DNA of 64,000 nt, taken from the NCBI GenBank assembly GCA_022340865.1, contig JAJDNC010000010.1, forward strand, positions 1 to 64,000, in the 5' to 3' direction. Position 1 is the stretch's first letter. The number at the start of each line of letters is the position of its first letter. The DNA comes from Gemmatimonadota bacterium. Lineage in GTDB: Bacteria; Gemmatimonadota; Gemmatimonadetes; Longimicrobiales; Gaopeijiaceae. Positions 8,616-17,959 of the stretch are shown here, piece by piece. The translations under genes were made by a program, and so were the position numbers. The notes under the pieces were generated by a model. That model was not told the DNA's origin. It saw nothing but the letters and a program-made list of their open reading frames with translations, and ran no database searches.

Positions 8616-9224
8616 TTATCCCCTTCCCCCCTGAGGCGGGGTGATCATGATGTGCGCTCCGGGCGTCCCCGGGAACATGAGCCAGGGACCGCCCGCGCTG
8701 GGGGTGGTGGACAGCCCCGTGCTCTCCGGGGTGGCCCCCGGTGTGTAGATCGTCCAGCGCTCGTAGGGATCCGTGATGGTGCCCGTTCCGGGATCGAAGC
8801 CGCTCCCGGTGAGGATGCTGTTCACCGTCCCGAAGGGGATGGGTAGGGTGCCCGCCGCGTTCTCCTTCCATCGGGTCTGCACGACGTCGCTCTCCGCCAT
8901 GCCCTGGGCCCTGAGCTCGCGTCCCCGGGCGAAGAACGCCTCGAGTCCCGCCTGATGGCACGACACCTCGAGCCGCTGCGCCTTCGGGTCGGGCGCCATG
9001 CAGATCAGCGGCTTGGTGCCCTCCCTGAGCGTGACGAAGGCCCCGGTGGAGTCGTATCCCTGCACGGTGGCGCCGTCACGGAGCTCCGTGGGCGCGGCCT
9101 GGAGGGCGAGGCGGATCTGCAGGGCGGGCGGCAGCCCGCTCCACGCTTCCTGGGCGACGACGGGCGTCGAGGACAGGGCGGCGATGAGGCCGAGGGTGGC
9201 GGCTGCCTGGAGCGGTACGTTCAT
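8616..9224 (-). CDS. Secreted protein of unknown function
   Basis: I do not recognise this 202-residue protein. It has a Sec signal peptide (MNVPLQAAATLGLIAALSSTPVVAQ), then a helical stretch (LPPALQIRLALQAAPTELRDGATV) and a segment LICMAPDP...LEVSCHQ whose two cysteines could form a disulfide. The C-terminal half is glycine/proline-rich (GTGTITDPYERWTIYTPG, PGAHIMITPPQGG). It seems monocistronic: the next gene upstream is divergent and the peroxiredoxin downstream has its own ribosome site. Confidence 0.75.
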   Translation of the reverse strand: MNVPLQAAATLGLIAALSSTPVVAQEAWSGLPPALQIRLALQAAPTELRDGATVQGYDSTGAFVTLREGTKPLICMAPDPKAQRLEVSCHQAGLEAFFARGRELRAQGMAESDVVQTRWKENAAGTLPIPFGTVNSILTGSGFDPGTGTITDPYERWTIYTPGATPESTGLSTTPSAGGPWLMFPGTPGAHIMITPPQGGRG

Positions 9225-9473
9225 GGAGCACCCCGGGGTTCGGACGGTACGGAGCGCCGGTGGCGGCGGCCCAGCAAAGTTGTGTGCGAGCGGGTGAGGC
9301 ATACAAGGTCCGGTCGCCCGCGCTGTACAGCCACGACGGCGAAGCCCATGTTGGCGTCGTCCGCCCGGGCCACGAGTCACGTCGGTTTCCCACACCATGG
9401 ATGTCATGAGCCCACGACCGTCGAAGTCCCGTGGTCCGCCGGCCGCGTGTGGCGTCCCGGGGAGGTGTGGGGG
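9225..9473. other. Divergent intergenic region
   Basis: Between the unknown secreted protein (minus) and the permease (plus). I see no convincing gene. It must hold the promoters of both; a short AT-richer patch near 9275-9290 is the only compositional hint. Confidence 0.4.
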
Positions 9474-10838
9474 TTGACCCGCTCCGGGAAACGTGTCCGG
9501 GCCCTGGGGATGTGGACCGCTCTGGCGCTGGTGGTGGGGAACATGGTGGGGTCGGGCGCCTATCTGCTTCCCTCCTCCCTGGGGAGGTATGGGCCCATCA
9601 GCCTCCTGGGGTGGCTCGTCACCGCCGTGGGGGCGGTGTGCCTGGCGCTGGTGTTCGGGCGCCTGGGGCGCATCATGCCGGCTACCGGTGGGCCGTACAC
9701 GTATACCCGGGTCACCCTGGGAGACACCTCCGCGTTCTTCGTGGCCTGGGGGTACTGGGTGTCGGTCTGGGTGGCCAACGCCGGCATCGCCACCGCATTC
9801 GTGGCGTACCTGACGCCTTTCTTCCCGGCGTTGAAGGCATCACCCGTACTCTCCGGCGCCGCGGCGGTGGGCACCATCTGGCTCCTCACGGCGGTGAACC
9901 TGAGAGGGGTGCGCGAGGCGGGCATCCTCCAGCTCGTGACCACGGTCCTGAAGGTGCTCCCCCTCGTCGTGGTGGGGACCCTGGGGCTCATGGCGATGAA
10001 CGCGGCGAACCTGACCCCCTTCCATCCCGGGGGCGGCTCCGGCTTCTCCGCCATCACGGCGTCGGCCACGCTCACCCTGTGGGCGTTCCTGGGCCTCGAG
10101 TCCGCTACCATCCCCGCGGAGCAGGTGCGGGATCCCGAGCGCACGATCCCCCTTGCCACGGTCATGGGCACGGTGGTCACCGCGGCCATCTACCTGCTGA
10201 GCTCCCTGGCCGTCATGGGGGTGCTCAGCGCGCCGGAGCTGTCGGCATCCTCCGCTCCCTTCGCCGACGCCGCCACCCGGATATGGGGCTCGGCCGCAGG
10301 CAAGATCGTGGCCGCCGGCGCCGCGTTGGCGGCCTTCGGAGTCCTCAACGGTTGGGTGCTCGTGCAGGGTCAGATGCCGCTGGCACCGGCGCGGGACGGG
10401 CTGTTTCCCAGACCCTTCGCCCGGCTGTCACGGCGGGACACACCCGCCTTCGGCCTGGTGCTCTCCAGCGTTCTCGCCACCGTGCTGGTCGCGGCCAACT
10501 ACACCCGGGGCCTCGTGGGCCTCTTCACGTTCACCGCGCTGCTGGGCACGGTGACCGCGCTCCTGGCCTATGTGGGCTCGTCGCTGGGGCAGATCCTCCT
10601 GATCCTCCGCGAGCCCGCACGCTTCGGTGGCAAGGGAGCGCGCCGCGCGGTGGTGATCTCCGCCGTGGCCTTCGTCTATTCGATATGGGCCATCGCCGGG
10701 GCGGGGTGGGACGTGGTGTTCTGGGGTGCGGTGTTGCTGGCGATGGGGATGCCCGTGTACCTGAGCAGCGAGTCCCGCCGGGCGAGCAGAGCGATGGACG
10801 CTTCCGCCACCGGCGCACCGGCTTCCGCACGCGAGTGA
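9474..10838 (+). CDS. APC-superfamily amino acid permease/antiporter
   Basis: About 454 residues with 12 hydrophobic segments. The first carries the APC hallmark VVGNMVGSGAYLLPSSL, followed by MPATGGPYTYTR and FLGLESATIPAEQVRDPERTIP, which matches the PotE/AdiC/CadB-like antiporter group. The start is most likely the TTG at 9474, which has GGGGAGG eight bases upstream; GTG at 9465 is the alternative. The gene for an amidinotransferase-fold enzyme follows after 7 bases, so uptake or exchange of an arginine-like compound is a fair guess for the pair. Confidence 0.88.
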   Translation: MTRSGKRVRALGMWTALALVVGNMVGSGAYLLPSSLGRYGPISLLGWLVTAVGAVCLALVFGRLGRIMPATGGPYTYTRVTLGDTSAFFVAWGYWVSVWVANAGIATAFVAYLTPFFPALKASPVLSGAAAVGTIWLLTAVNLRGVREAGILQLVTTVLKVLPLVVVGTLGLMAMNAANLTPFHPGGGSGFSAITASATLTLWAFLGLESATIPAEQVRDPERTIPLATVMGTVVTAAIYLLSSLAVMGVLSAPELSASSAPFADAATRIWGSAAGKIVAAGAALAAFGVLNGWVLVQGQMPLAPARDGLFPRPFARLSRRDTPAFGLVLSSVLATVLVAANYTRGLVGLFTFTALLGTVTALLAYVGSSLGQILLILREPARFGGKGARRAVVISAVAFVYSIWAIAGAGWDVVFWGAVLLAMGMPVYLSSESRRASRAMDASATGAPASARE

Positions 10839-10845
10839 GACATCC

Positions 10846-11730
10846 GTGATCGCAGACTCCACGTACCAGTCCGACACCGCTCCCCTGCGGCGGGTTCTCC
10901 TCCGGCATGCCCGGGACGCCTTCGTGGACGCAGCGGCCGCGGCCGCCCAGTGGCGCGAGCTCGGGTACCTCGGCCCCCCCGACGTGGACGTCGCGTGCCG
11001 TGAATCCGATGCCTTCGCGGGGCTTCTCCAGGAGCTGGGCGTGGACGTGACGTGGGCCCCTCCCGGCGATCTCGGTCTGGACTCCATCTACGTGCGCGAC
11101 GCGTCGGTGCTATGCGACGGCGGAGTCGTGCTCTGCTCCATGGGCAAGCGGGCGCGCAGGCGGGAGCCCGGGGCCCTGAGAGGCGTATACGATGCGCTCG
11201 GTGTCGGGCTTCTGGGTGCCGTGGAGGGAGAGGGCCGGCTGGAGGGAGGCGACGTGGCGTGGGTGCGTCCGGGGACGCTGGCCGTGGGGCGGGGATACAG
11301 GACCAACGACGAGGGGATCCGCCAGCTCCGCACGCTCGTGGGCGGGAGCGTGGAGGAAGTGCTCGTGGTGCCGCTCCCCCACTGGAAGGGTCCCGACGAC
11401 GTTTTTCACCTGATGTCGATCTTCAGCCCGCTGGCCGACGACCTGGCCCTCGTCTACTCCCCTCTGATGCCCGTGACCTTTCGCGATGCGCTCCTGCGGC
11501 GCGGCCTCGCCCTCGTGGAGGTGCCGGACGAAGAGCTCGAGTCCATGGCGTGCAACGTCCTGGCCGTCCGCCCGCGGGTCGTCGTCGCCCTCGAGGGGAA
11601 CCGGGAGACACGACGGCGTCTGGAAGCGGCGGGCGTCGAGGTGCACACCTATGCCGGAAGGGAGATCAGCGTGAAGGGGTCGGGCGGGCCCACCTGCCTG
11701 ACCCGGCCGCTGGAGCGGGAGCGGACGTAG
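10846..11730 (+). CDS. Amidinotransferase-fold hydrolase (dimethylargininase/arginine deiminase family)
   Basis: 294 residues, GTG start 7 bases after the permease stop. The guanidine-modifying fold is shown by SIYVRDASVL, the acidic LEGGDVAW, the catalytic histidine region DVFHLMS and the C-terminal nucleophile GGPTCLTRPL. Together these supply the Asp/Glu, His and Cys of DDAH and arginine deiminase. It would hydrolyse the guanidinium group of arginine, methylarginine or a related compound to citrulline plus an amine or ammonia. Which substrate is used cannot be read from the motifs. The partner permease upstream supports an arginine-type compound taken from outside. Confidence 0.85.
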   Translation: MIADSTYQSDTAPLRRVLLRHARDAFVDAAAAAAQWRELGYLGPPDVDVACRESDAFAGLLQELGVDVTWAPPGDLGLDSIYVRDASVLCDGGVVLCSMGKRARRREPGALRGVYDALGVGLLGAVEGEGRLEGGDVAWVRPGTLAVGRGYRTNDEGIRQLRTLVGGSVEEVLVVPLPHWKGPDDVFHLMSIFSPLADDLALVYSPLMPVTFRDALLRRGLALVEVPDEELESMACNVLAVRPRVVVALEGNRETRRRLEAAGVEVHTYAGREISVKGSGGPTCLTRPLERERT

Positions 11731-11763
11731 GAGGCGGGCCGGGAGATCCTCGGCCGCCCCTCT
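11731..11763. terminator. Putative bidirectional terminator
   Basis: GAGGCGGGCCG and CGGCCGCCCCTC at the two ends can pair with one or two mismatches around GGAGATCCT. The hairpin sits exactly between the stops of convergent genes. Confidence 0.45.
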
Positions 11764-11764
11764 C

Positions 11765-14065
11765 TCATTTGACCCTGAGCAGCGCCCCCTCCGGGATGGG
11801 CCCGACGGGGCCTTCGCCCTTGCCCATCTCCAGCTTCAGGTCCTTGTCCCCTCCGCTCTGGTAGTAGAGCACCTGGATGGGGTGGAGCCCCTTCGCCAGG
11901 GCGACCTCGGCCTCCTTCGCCACGCTGGCGTGGGGGCCGTCGTTGTCCAGGACGGTCTCCCCTCCGAACCGGAGGACGGCGCCGTCGTCGGCCGTGAGGC
12001 GGAAGGTGTAGACCCCGTCCTCGGGCACCGAGAGGTATCCCTGGAAGCGGAGGGCGAAGGTGGTGTCGGGGGCCCATGCCGGAATGGCGACGCCGGCCAC
12101 GGAATCCTGACGGACGACGTCACCCCGATCCAGGTCGGCGATCCTGCGGAAGCGGCCCTGGAGGAGCGCGACGCGGAGCCCAGGTGCCAGCGGGGCGTCC
12201 ACCAACGCGGCGGGGCGGACGGTGACCCGCCGGAAGGTCGCGCTCCGCACGGGACCCTGGCGCCCGTCCGGGAGGATCATACGCGCGGTCAGCTTCACGG
12301 GCCCGTGCTCGACGTTCAGCTCCAGGGGTCCGGCATACGCTGCCGACGACGGACCCGGCTCCGAGCCGTCCAGCGTGTAGCGGATGGTCCCGGGGGCCGG
12401 CGCGATCAGCGAGGCCTTCACCTTCTTGTCCAGGGTGATCCGATCGTGCTCCAGGCCCACCACGTCGGGGATGCGGTAGTTGATGCCCATGGCGTCCAGG
12501 CGCTCCAGGTGCCATGGAAGGCGGCGGGCGAAGTCCTTGAAGCTCTTCTCCGAGGGGTTGGTCCAGTCCACCTCCGAGAGCGCCAGCAGGCGCGGCAGCA
12601 ACATGTACTCCACGTGGCCGGGGGTGGCTATGTACTCGGTCCACAGGTTGCCCTGGGCACCCAGGACGTGGGTCGCCTGCTCCGGCGTGAGGCCCGGCGG
12701 TACCGGCTCGTAGGCGTAGACCTTCTCCAGCGGGTTGTAGCCTCCGATGGCCATGGGCTCCGTGCTGTCCGGGCCCTGGTAGTGGTCGAAGTAGAGAGGG
12801 CTGCCCGGCGTCATGATGACGTCGTGGCCTTGCTGCGCCGCGGCGATGCCGCCCTTGACCCCGCGCCACGACATGACCACGGCGTTGGGCGCCAGCCCTC
12901 CCTCCAGGATCTCGTCCCACCCGATGAAGGTCCTACCGTGCTCGTTGAGGAACTTGCCGATGCGCTGGATGAACCAGCTCTGCAGCTGGTCCTCGGTCTG
13001 GAGTCCTTCCCGCTTCATGACCTCCTGGGCGGTGTCGCTGTGCTGCCAGCGCACCTTGGGCACCTCGTCGCCGCCGATGTGGATGTACTTGCCGGGGAAG
13101 AGGTCCATGACCTCGGTGAGGACGTTCTCCAGGAAGGTGAACGTCGCCTCCTTGGGACAGTAGATGTCGCTGTAGACCCCCCAGTGCGTGCCCACATGGA
13201 AGGGCCCGGGCGTGCAGGCGAGCTCCGGGTAGGCGGCGAGGGCCGCCTCGGAGTGGCCCGGCATCTCGATCTCGGGGATGATGGTCACGTAGCGCTTCTT
13301 GGCGTACGCGACGATGTCCCGGATCTGGTCTTGCGTGTAATATCCGCCGTACGGCTTACCGTCGCCCACGTACGGGTCGAAGTTCTTGCCGACCTGCGTC
13401 TCCGCACGCACCGAGCCGATCTCCGTGAGCTTCGGATAGCGCTTGATCTGGATGCGCCACCCCTGGTCGTCGGTGAGGTGCCAGTGGAAGTAGCGGATCT
13501 TGTAGCGCGCCAGCAGGTCGATGTAGCGCTTCACGAACTCCGGCCCGAAGAAGTGCCGCACCACGTCCAGGTGCATGCCCCGGTACGGGAAGCGCGGGGC
13601 GTCGTCGATCTGCACCGACGGGACGTGCACCGGGCCGCTCCCGGTCCAGCGGGGGGGGAGCAGCTGGTTGAGGGTCTCCATGCCGTAGAACAGGCCGGCG
13701 TGGTCGTCGCCGGTGACGACGACCCGCTTGCCGTCCACCCCGAGGTGGTAGCCTTCGGCGGCACCCACGCGTCCCACCCCGAGGCAGATCTCGTGCTTCC
13801 TGCACTCACCGGACCGCACCGGGAGCGCCCATCCCGTGGCGGTGCGCACCGGCGCCGCCCAGAAGTTCGCGATCCGGCTGAGCTCGGGATCGGTGGTGTC
13901 GGCCACCACGATGCGCGTGGACGGACCCAGGGTGAACGAGCCCTTCTCCGGCGTCAGCGCTCGCGGCTTCGGAATGATGGGGTAGCTGGACGGGGGGTTC
14001 ATGGTGGCGCAGCCCGCCAGGGCGGTGGCGAGCGCCAGGAAGGCCAGGGTGCGGAATCGGGACAC
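11765..14065 (-). CDS. GH20 beta-N-acetylhexosaminidase lipoprotein with PA14-like C-terminus
   Basis: 766 residues with a lipoprotein signal (LATALAGC, lipidated Cys19). Residues about 28-150 are the GH20b domain and about 155-500 the GH20 catalytic barrel. The Asp-Glu catalytic pair is at 333-334 in HIGGDEVPKVRW. Supporting motifs are YRGMHLDVVRHFFG, HWHLTDDQGWRI, IPEIEMPGHSEAAL and VMSWRGVKGG. A chitobiase-type C-terminal domain (TLDGSEPGPSSAAY) follows, and about 620-766 resemble a PA14 carbohydrate-binding module (FQGYLSVPEDGVYTFRL, DDGAVLRFGG). It removes terminal GlcNAc/GalNAc from chitin or glycoprotein oligosaccharides outside the cell. Confidence 0.93.
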   Translation of the reverse strand: MSRFRTLAFLALATALAGCATMNPPSSYPIIPKPRALTPEKGSFTLGPSTRIVVADTTDPELSRIANFWAAPVRTATGWALPVRSGECRKHEICLGVGRVGAAEGYHLGVDGKRVVVTGDDHAGLFYGMETLNQLLPPRWTGSGPVHVPSVQIDDAPRFPYRGMHLDVVRHFFGPEFVKRYIDLLARYKIRYFHWHLTDDQGWRIQIKRYPKLTEIGSVRAETQVGKNFDPYVGDGKPYGGYYTQDQIRDIVAYAKKRYVTIIPEIEMPGHSEAALAAYPELACTPGPFHVGTHWGVYSDIYCPKEATFTFLENVLTEVMDLFPGKYIHIGGDEVPKVRWQHSDTAQEVMKREGLQTEDQLQSWFIQRIGKFLNEHGRTFIGWDEILEGGLAPNAVVMSWRGVKGGIAAAQQGHDVIMTPGSPLYFDHYQGPDSTEPMAIGGYNPLEKVYAYEPVPPGLTPEQATHVLGAQGNLWTEYIATPGHVEYMLLPRLLALSEVDWTNPSEKSFKDFARRLPWHLERLDAMGINYRIPDVVGLEHDRITLDKKVKASLIAPAPGTIRYTLDGSEPGPSSAAYAGPLELNVEHGPVKLTARMILPDGRQGPVRSATFRRVTVRPAALVDAPLAPGLRVALLQGRFRRIADLDRGDVVRQDSVAGVAIPAWAPDTTFALRFQGYLSVPEDGVYTFRLTADDGAVLRFGGETVLDNDGPHASVAKEAEVALAKGLHPIQVLYYQSGGDKDLKLEMGKGEGPVGPIPEGALLRVK

Positions 14066-14218
14066 GGGAATGGCTGCCGGCTCGGGAAGATGGAGACCCG
14101 GCGAAGTTGGCGCCGGCGGGGCACCTCGGGCAAGGCGGATCCGGCCTGGAGTCCGTCGCCGGAGCGGGTGGCGCGGCCGGGCGATTCCCGGCGCACGCCG
14201 CCTGGCGGGGACGCTCCG

Positions 14219-14395
14219 CTAGAGTCCTCCGCCGAGGTAGCGCACCAGGAGCACGTAGAGCACTCCGGCGATGAGCAGGACGATGGCGACCTTCAGCAGC
14301 TTCTTCAGGATCGCGAAGATCAGCACCGCCACCAGGAGCAGGAGGGGCACGAGCAGGATGGGCGTGTGCAGCAGGTACTCGAGGATGCCGTTCAC
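14219..14395 (-). CDS. Small integral membrane protein, 58 residues
   Basis: Too short for ordinary ORF cut-offs. The GTG at 14393-14395 has AGGA seven bases upstream. The product is MNGILEYLLHTPILLVPLLL... with two hydrophobic segments (about 11-31 and 36-52) separated by KKLLK, and a C-terminal RYLGGGL. Base composition is clearly coding-like (CTG/CTC/GTG-rich third positions). I do not recognise a family. It lies between the hexosaminidase and the ADOP permease, all on the minus strand. Confidence 0.65.
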   Translation of the reverse strand: MNGILEYLLHTPILLVPLLLLVAVLIFAILKKLLKVAIVLLIAGVLYVLLVRYLGGGL

Positions 14396-14536
14396 GGGGT
14401 GATCCTGGTGGGGTTGCGCCGAATCGCCTCAATCAATAGGGGATGCGCGCCGGATGTAAAGCGCCTCGAGCGGCGCGCAGTCGCCTCGCCGTCTTCCCGG
14501 CGAGCTCCATGGAGCAGGCGTTTCGGTGAGGACGCC

Positions 14537-17167
14537 TCATTCGCTCCGCAGGACCACGGCGGGGTCCGTGCCTCCGGCCCGGAGCGCGGGCACCAGCGCG
14601 GCCAGCACTCCGGCGACGATGAGCACGCCCGCGGCGGCACCGAAGCTCACCAGGTCCGTGGGCGCGACGCCGAAGAGGAAGCGCGCCAGGAAGGACGAGG
14701 CCATCCACGACAGGCCGACCCCGCCCACGACGCCAAGGAGGACGGGGACCAGGCCGGCAGCCACGGTCTCACCCACGAGGCGCGCGGGGCGGGCGCCGAG
14801 CGCGAGGCGGACTCCCAGCTCGGCACGACGCCGCTGCACGCCGAACGACACCACTCCGTATACGCCCACCGTGCCCATGACCAGGCCCAGTACGCTGAAC
14901 AGGCCGAGGAAGAAGCGCAGGCGCAGAGGCTCGGCCATGGCGGCGTCGAGGACGTCGTCCATGGTCTCCACGCGGCCCACCGTCATGCGCGGATCGACCT
15001 GCGTGACCAGCTTGCGGACCGTGGCCGCGAGGGCCGCGGGATCCGTCTCCGTCTTCGCTACGAGGATCCCGTATGAGGAGCCGTGCATGGTCTGGGCCCA
15101 GGGGTAGTAGACCGCCGGGGGCCTCTCGCCCACGAGCTTGTCCACGGCGATGTCGTGGACCACGCCCACCACCTCGATGGGCCCCTCGGTGAATCCGTTG
15201 TCCGTGATCGTGCGACCGACGGGGTTCCGGGTCCCCCAGAACCGTCGGGCGAACGCCTCGTTCACCACGGCGACCCTTCGGGAGTCGAGCCGGTCCGAGG
15301 GCAGGATGCCGCGGCCCCGGACGATATGCGCTCCCAGCGCCGCGAATGTCCCCGGCGTCACAGGGCGATAGTACGCATTGGGTCGCTGTCGGTCGGCGAG
15401 GTCGGGCCGGTCGGCGACGGCCACGGTGGCCTGCCATCCGCCGCCGCGCGCCGGAACGCGGTTGATGAGACCGGCGGCGCTCACTCCCGGGATCGCCCGG
15501 GCACGCTGCAACACGGAGTGGAGGAGTTGGTCACGCTCGACACTGTCGGTGCTCGCCTCGGGCAGAAGGAGGTCCACGGTGAGCACGCCCTTCGGGTCGA
15601 GTCCCGGGTCCACGTCGCGAAGCCGCTCCACGCTGCGCACGAGGAGGGCCGCGCCGGTAGTGAGGACGACGGCGAGGAGCACCTCGGCCACCACCAGGGA
15701 CGTCCTGAGGCGGCCGGGGCCTCGGCGGGCCCCCGACTGGCGGCGTTCTCCCAGGGCGCTCCCCGAGAGATCGCCGGCCAGGAGGCTTCGCATGGGCGCC
15801 AGGGAGATCAGGCTCCCCGTGACCACCGCGAGGCCCATGGCGCCCGTGAGGGCGGTCCAGTCGAGGGACAGCGTGTCGGCGAAGCCGTTCTGCAGCGGCA
15901 GGCTCGCCACGAGGACATGGAAGAGCGCGGCCGCGAGACCCATCCCCAGTGCTCCGGCACCCGCACCGAGCATGACGGACTCGGTGAGGATCTGTCGGGC
16001 GAGGCGGGTACGGGAGGCACCCAGAGCGGTCCGCATGCTCATCTCGCCGGTCCGGTCGGTCGTGCGGGTGAGGATGAGGGCCGCGACGTTGGCGCACGCC
16101 ATGAGGAGCACGAGGGCGACTGCCCCCAGAAGCAGGAGGAGCGCGGGCCGGACGCTTCCCAGGACGTACTCGCGCAACGGCGTGACGTGGGGGCTCCTGC
16201 TCTTGTCCCACGCGGCGGGGTAGCTCCAGCGCTGGCCCATGGCGTGGGCCAGCGCGGTGACGTCGTCGTGGACCTGAGCGCCGGTCACGCCTGGGCGGAT
16301 CCGCCCCACGAGGACGAGCCATCCGTTGCTCTGGTAGGTCTGCGTGCTGGGGTCCAGGTCCAGGGGCACCCACGCCCTGGCCTCGGGTGTCGGGAAGTAG
16401 AAGCCCCTCGGCATGACACCGACGACGGTCGTGGACCGCCCGTCGACGCCGACGGTGCGGCCGATGACGGTGGGATCGCCAGCGAAGCGCTGCTGCCAGA
16501 GGCCGTAGCTCAGAACGATGACAGGGTCCGCGCCGGGGCGGTCCTCGCCGGACCGAAACGTCCTGCCGAGAAGGGGCTTCACCCCCAGCACGTCGAAGAG
16601 CTCGGCCGACCCGATGCAGGAGAGCACGAGAGACGAGCCGGTAGCCGTCCGCAGTGTAACCGCGTCCATGGAATATGCCGCCAGCGACGTGAACGCCTTC
16701 ACCCGGTCCCTGGCGAAGTCGAACTCCACACCTCGCCAGTCGTAGTCCATCCAGAAGACCCGGAGACCGGCCTCATCGCGGACCGGCATGGGACGCAGCA
16801 TGAGGCCGTCCACGACCGAGAAGAGCGCCACCGTGCCGCCGATGCCCAGGGCCAGGGTGAGCACCGCCAGGGTCGTGAACGCGGGGCGGCGCCGGAGCTG
16901 GCGGGCGGCGAAGCGGATGTCTCCTCCCATGTCCTGGAGCCAGCTCACGCCCCACGAGCGCCGGGACTGTTCCTTGAAGCGCTCCTCGCCGCCGAATCTC
17001 ACCCGGGCCAGGCGGTGGGCCTCCTCCGCGCCCACGCCGCCGGCACGGTACTTCCGCTCTTCCATCTCCAGGTGGAACTCGATCTCGTCGGCCATGTCGC
17101 GCTCCATGCGCCGACGGTCCAGGAGAGCACGCAGACGAAACCGCAGGTTGCCGATCCAGCGTATCAT
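14537..17167 (-). CDS. ADOP-type ABC transporter permease (MacB-like/FtsX)
   Basis: 876 residues. The N-terminal ~70 residues contain the ADOP leader (RRRMERDMADEIEFHLEME, AHRLARVRFGG). Two MacB periplasmic core plus FtsX units follow: TM1 with FTTLAVLTLALGIGG, a core with LSYGLWQQRF and VVGVMPRGFYFP, three TM helices with the anchor ALGASRTRLARQILTES, then the second core and a final FtsX (LALGARPARLVGETVAAG). This family has no ATPase in the same chain; a separate MacB-type ATPase is expected elsewhere. It follows a PadR gene, the classic arrangement, and is probably controlled by it. Substrate unknown. Confidence 0.92.
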   Translation of the reverse strand: MIRWIGNLRFRLRALLDRRRMERDMADEIEFHLEMEERKYRAGGVGAEEAHRLARVRFGGEERFKEQSRRSWGVSWLQDMGGDIRFAARQLRRRPAFTTLAVLTLALGIGGTVALFSVVDGLMLRPMPVRDEAGLRVFWMDYDWRGVEFDFARDRVKAFTSLAAYSMDAVTLRTATGSSLVLSCIGSAELFDVLGVKPLLGRTFRSGEDRPGADPVIVLSYGLWQQRFAGDPTVIGRTVGVDGRSTTVVGVMPRGFYFPTPEARAWVPLDLDPSTQTYQSNGWLVLVGRIRPGVTGAQVHDDVTALAHAMGQRWSYPAAWDKSRSPHVTPLREYVLGSVRPALLLLLGAVALVLLMACANVAALILTRTTDRTGEMSMRTALGASRTRLARQILTESVMLGAGAGALGMGLAAALFHVLVASLPLQNGFADTLSLDWTALTGAMGLAVVTGSLISLAPMRSLLAGDLSGSALGERRQSGARRGPGRLRTSLVVAEVLLAVVLTTGAALLVRSVERLRDVDPGLDPKGVLTVDLLLPEASTDSVERDQLLHSVLQRARAIPGVSAAGLINRVPARGGGWQATVAVADRPDLADRQRPNAYYRPVTPGTFAALGAHIVRGRGILPSDRLDSRRVAVVNEAFARRFWGTRNPVGRTITDNGFTEGPIEVVGVVHDIAVDKLVGERPPAVYYPWAQTMHGSSYGILVAKTETDPAALAATVRKLVTQVDPRMTVGRVETMDDVLDAAMAEPLRLRFFLGLFSVLGLVMGTVGVYGVVSFGVQRRRAELGVRLALGARPARLVGETVAAGLVPVLLGVVGGVGLSWMASSFLARFLFGVAPTDLVSFGAAAGVLIVAGVLAALVPALRAGGTDPAVVLRSE

Positions 17168-17246
17168 GGCCGTCTTCCGGGATCCCGACGCTGCGAGGCA
17201 ATGTCCATCTCCCGACGCGCGCTCGGTGGCATCGTGGCTCCCCTCC

Positions 17247-17579
17247 TCATCCCAGGGCCAGGATCCGGCCCACGGCCACCGACAGCCTCGTCCAGTGGTC
17301 GGTCTCCAGGCCGAGCTGCCGCTCCCCGGCACGCGTCAGGACGTAATAACGCGCCCGCCGGTTGTTCTCCGTCGTGCGCCACTCCGAGCGAATCCACCCC
17401 TGACGGGTGAGACGGTGCAGGGAGGGGTAGAGGGAGCCCTGGTTCACCTGGAGAGCGTCCGCGGAGACCTGCTGAATACGCTCGCCGATTCCCCAACCGT
17501 GCATGGGCTCGAGCGAGAGCACCTTGAGGATGAGCATGTCCAGCGTGCCGCGGATCATGTCGGGCTGGTTCTTCGACAT
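17247..17579 (-). CDS. PadR-family transcriptional regulator
   Basis: 110 residues, a compact PadR winged helix: MIRGTLDMLILKVLSLEPMH, GWGIGERIQQVS, QGSLYPSLHRLTRQGWI with the recognition helix, and the wing RRARYYVLTRAGERQL. The ATG at 17577-17579 follows a purine-rich GGAGGGAG. Seventy-nine bases separate it from the ADOP permease downstream, in the arrangement usual for PadR-ADOP pairs. PadR would repress the operon until a ligand, often an antimicrobial or phenolic compound, is bound; the ligand is unknown here. Confidence 0.93.
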   Translation of the reverse strand: MSKNQPDMIRGTLDMLILKVLSLEPMHGWGIGERIQQVSADALQVNQGSLYPSLHRLTRQGWIRSEWRTTENNRRARYYVLTRAGERQLGLETDHWTRLSVAVGRILALG

Positions 17580-17959
17580 CGGTGGTGACTCCCTCCTTTC
17601 TCTCGGAAAACGAGAGGAACACCTACCTAGACGAAACGAAGCCCCGAAAGGTTGCAGGGAGCTGGCGGACGCGTTTCGGCCGGGATCCGACACTGCTCCG
17701 CGGTCCGTCCCGGCGCCCTCGCCGGCGAGGGACGCCACGTGTCCCACCGGGGCGCCCATGCCGCCAACGCGAGGGCGCCGGATGCGGCGACCCTGCGCAT
17801 GGTCGGCGCAGCGGAGGAGGGCCGGTCCTGGCGCCGGATGCGACCACGCGGCTATCCTTCCGTGACCCCTCCCGATGCCCGGAATGACCTCGCCCAGGCG
17901 TTCGTAGCGGCGGGCAGCGACGCCGAACTCCACCTCACCCAGTCACGGGAGATGCGAGC
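17580..17959. other. 380-base divergent intergenic region with a 5'-UTR hairpin
   Basis: No gene found. CTCTCG (17600-17605), loop GAAAA, CGAGAG (17611-17616) forms a 6-bp hairpin in the leader of the PadR transcript, next to its ribosome site. Next to it 17620-17630 reads ACCTACCTAG (minus strand CTAGGTAGGT), a small direct repeat that might belong to the PadR operator. The right part should hold the promoter of the POT transporter. Confidence 0.4.

Noticed and set aside
11882..15076. A 1064-codon open frame on the plus strand
   Set aside because: It is antisense to the GH20 and ADOP genes, which have clear domains. Its composition (Arg/His/Gly/Val-rich, no motif) is that of a GC-rich shadow frame.
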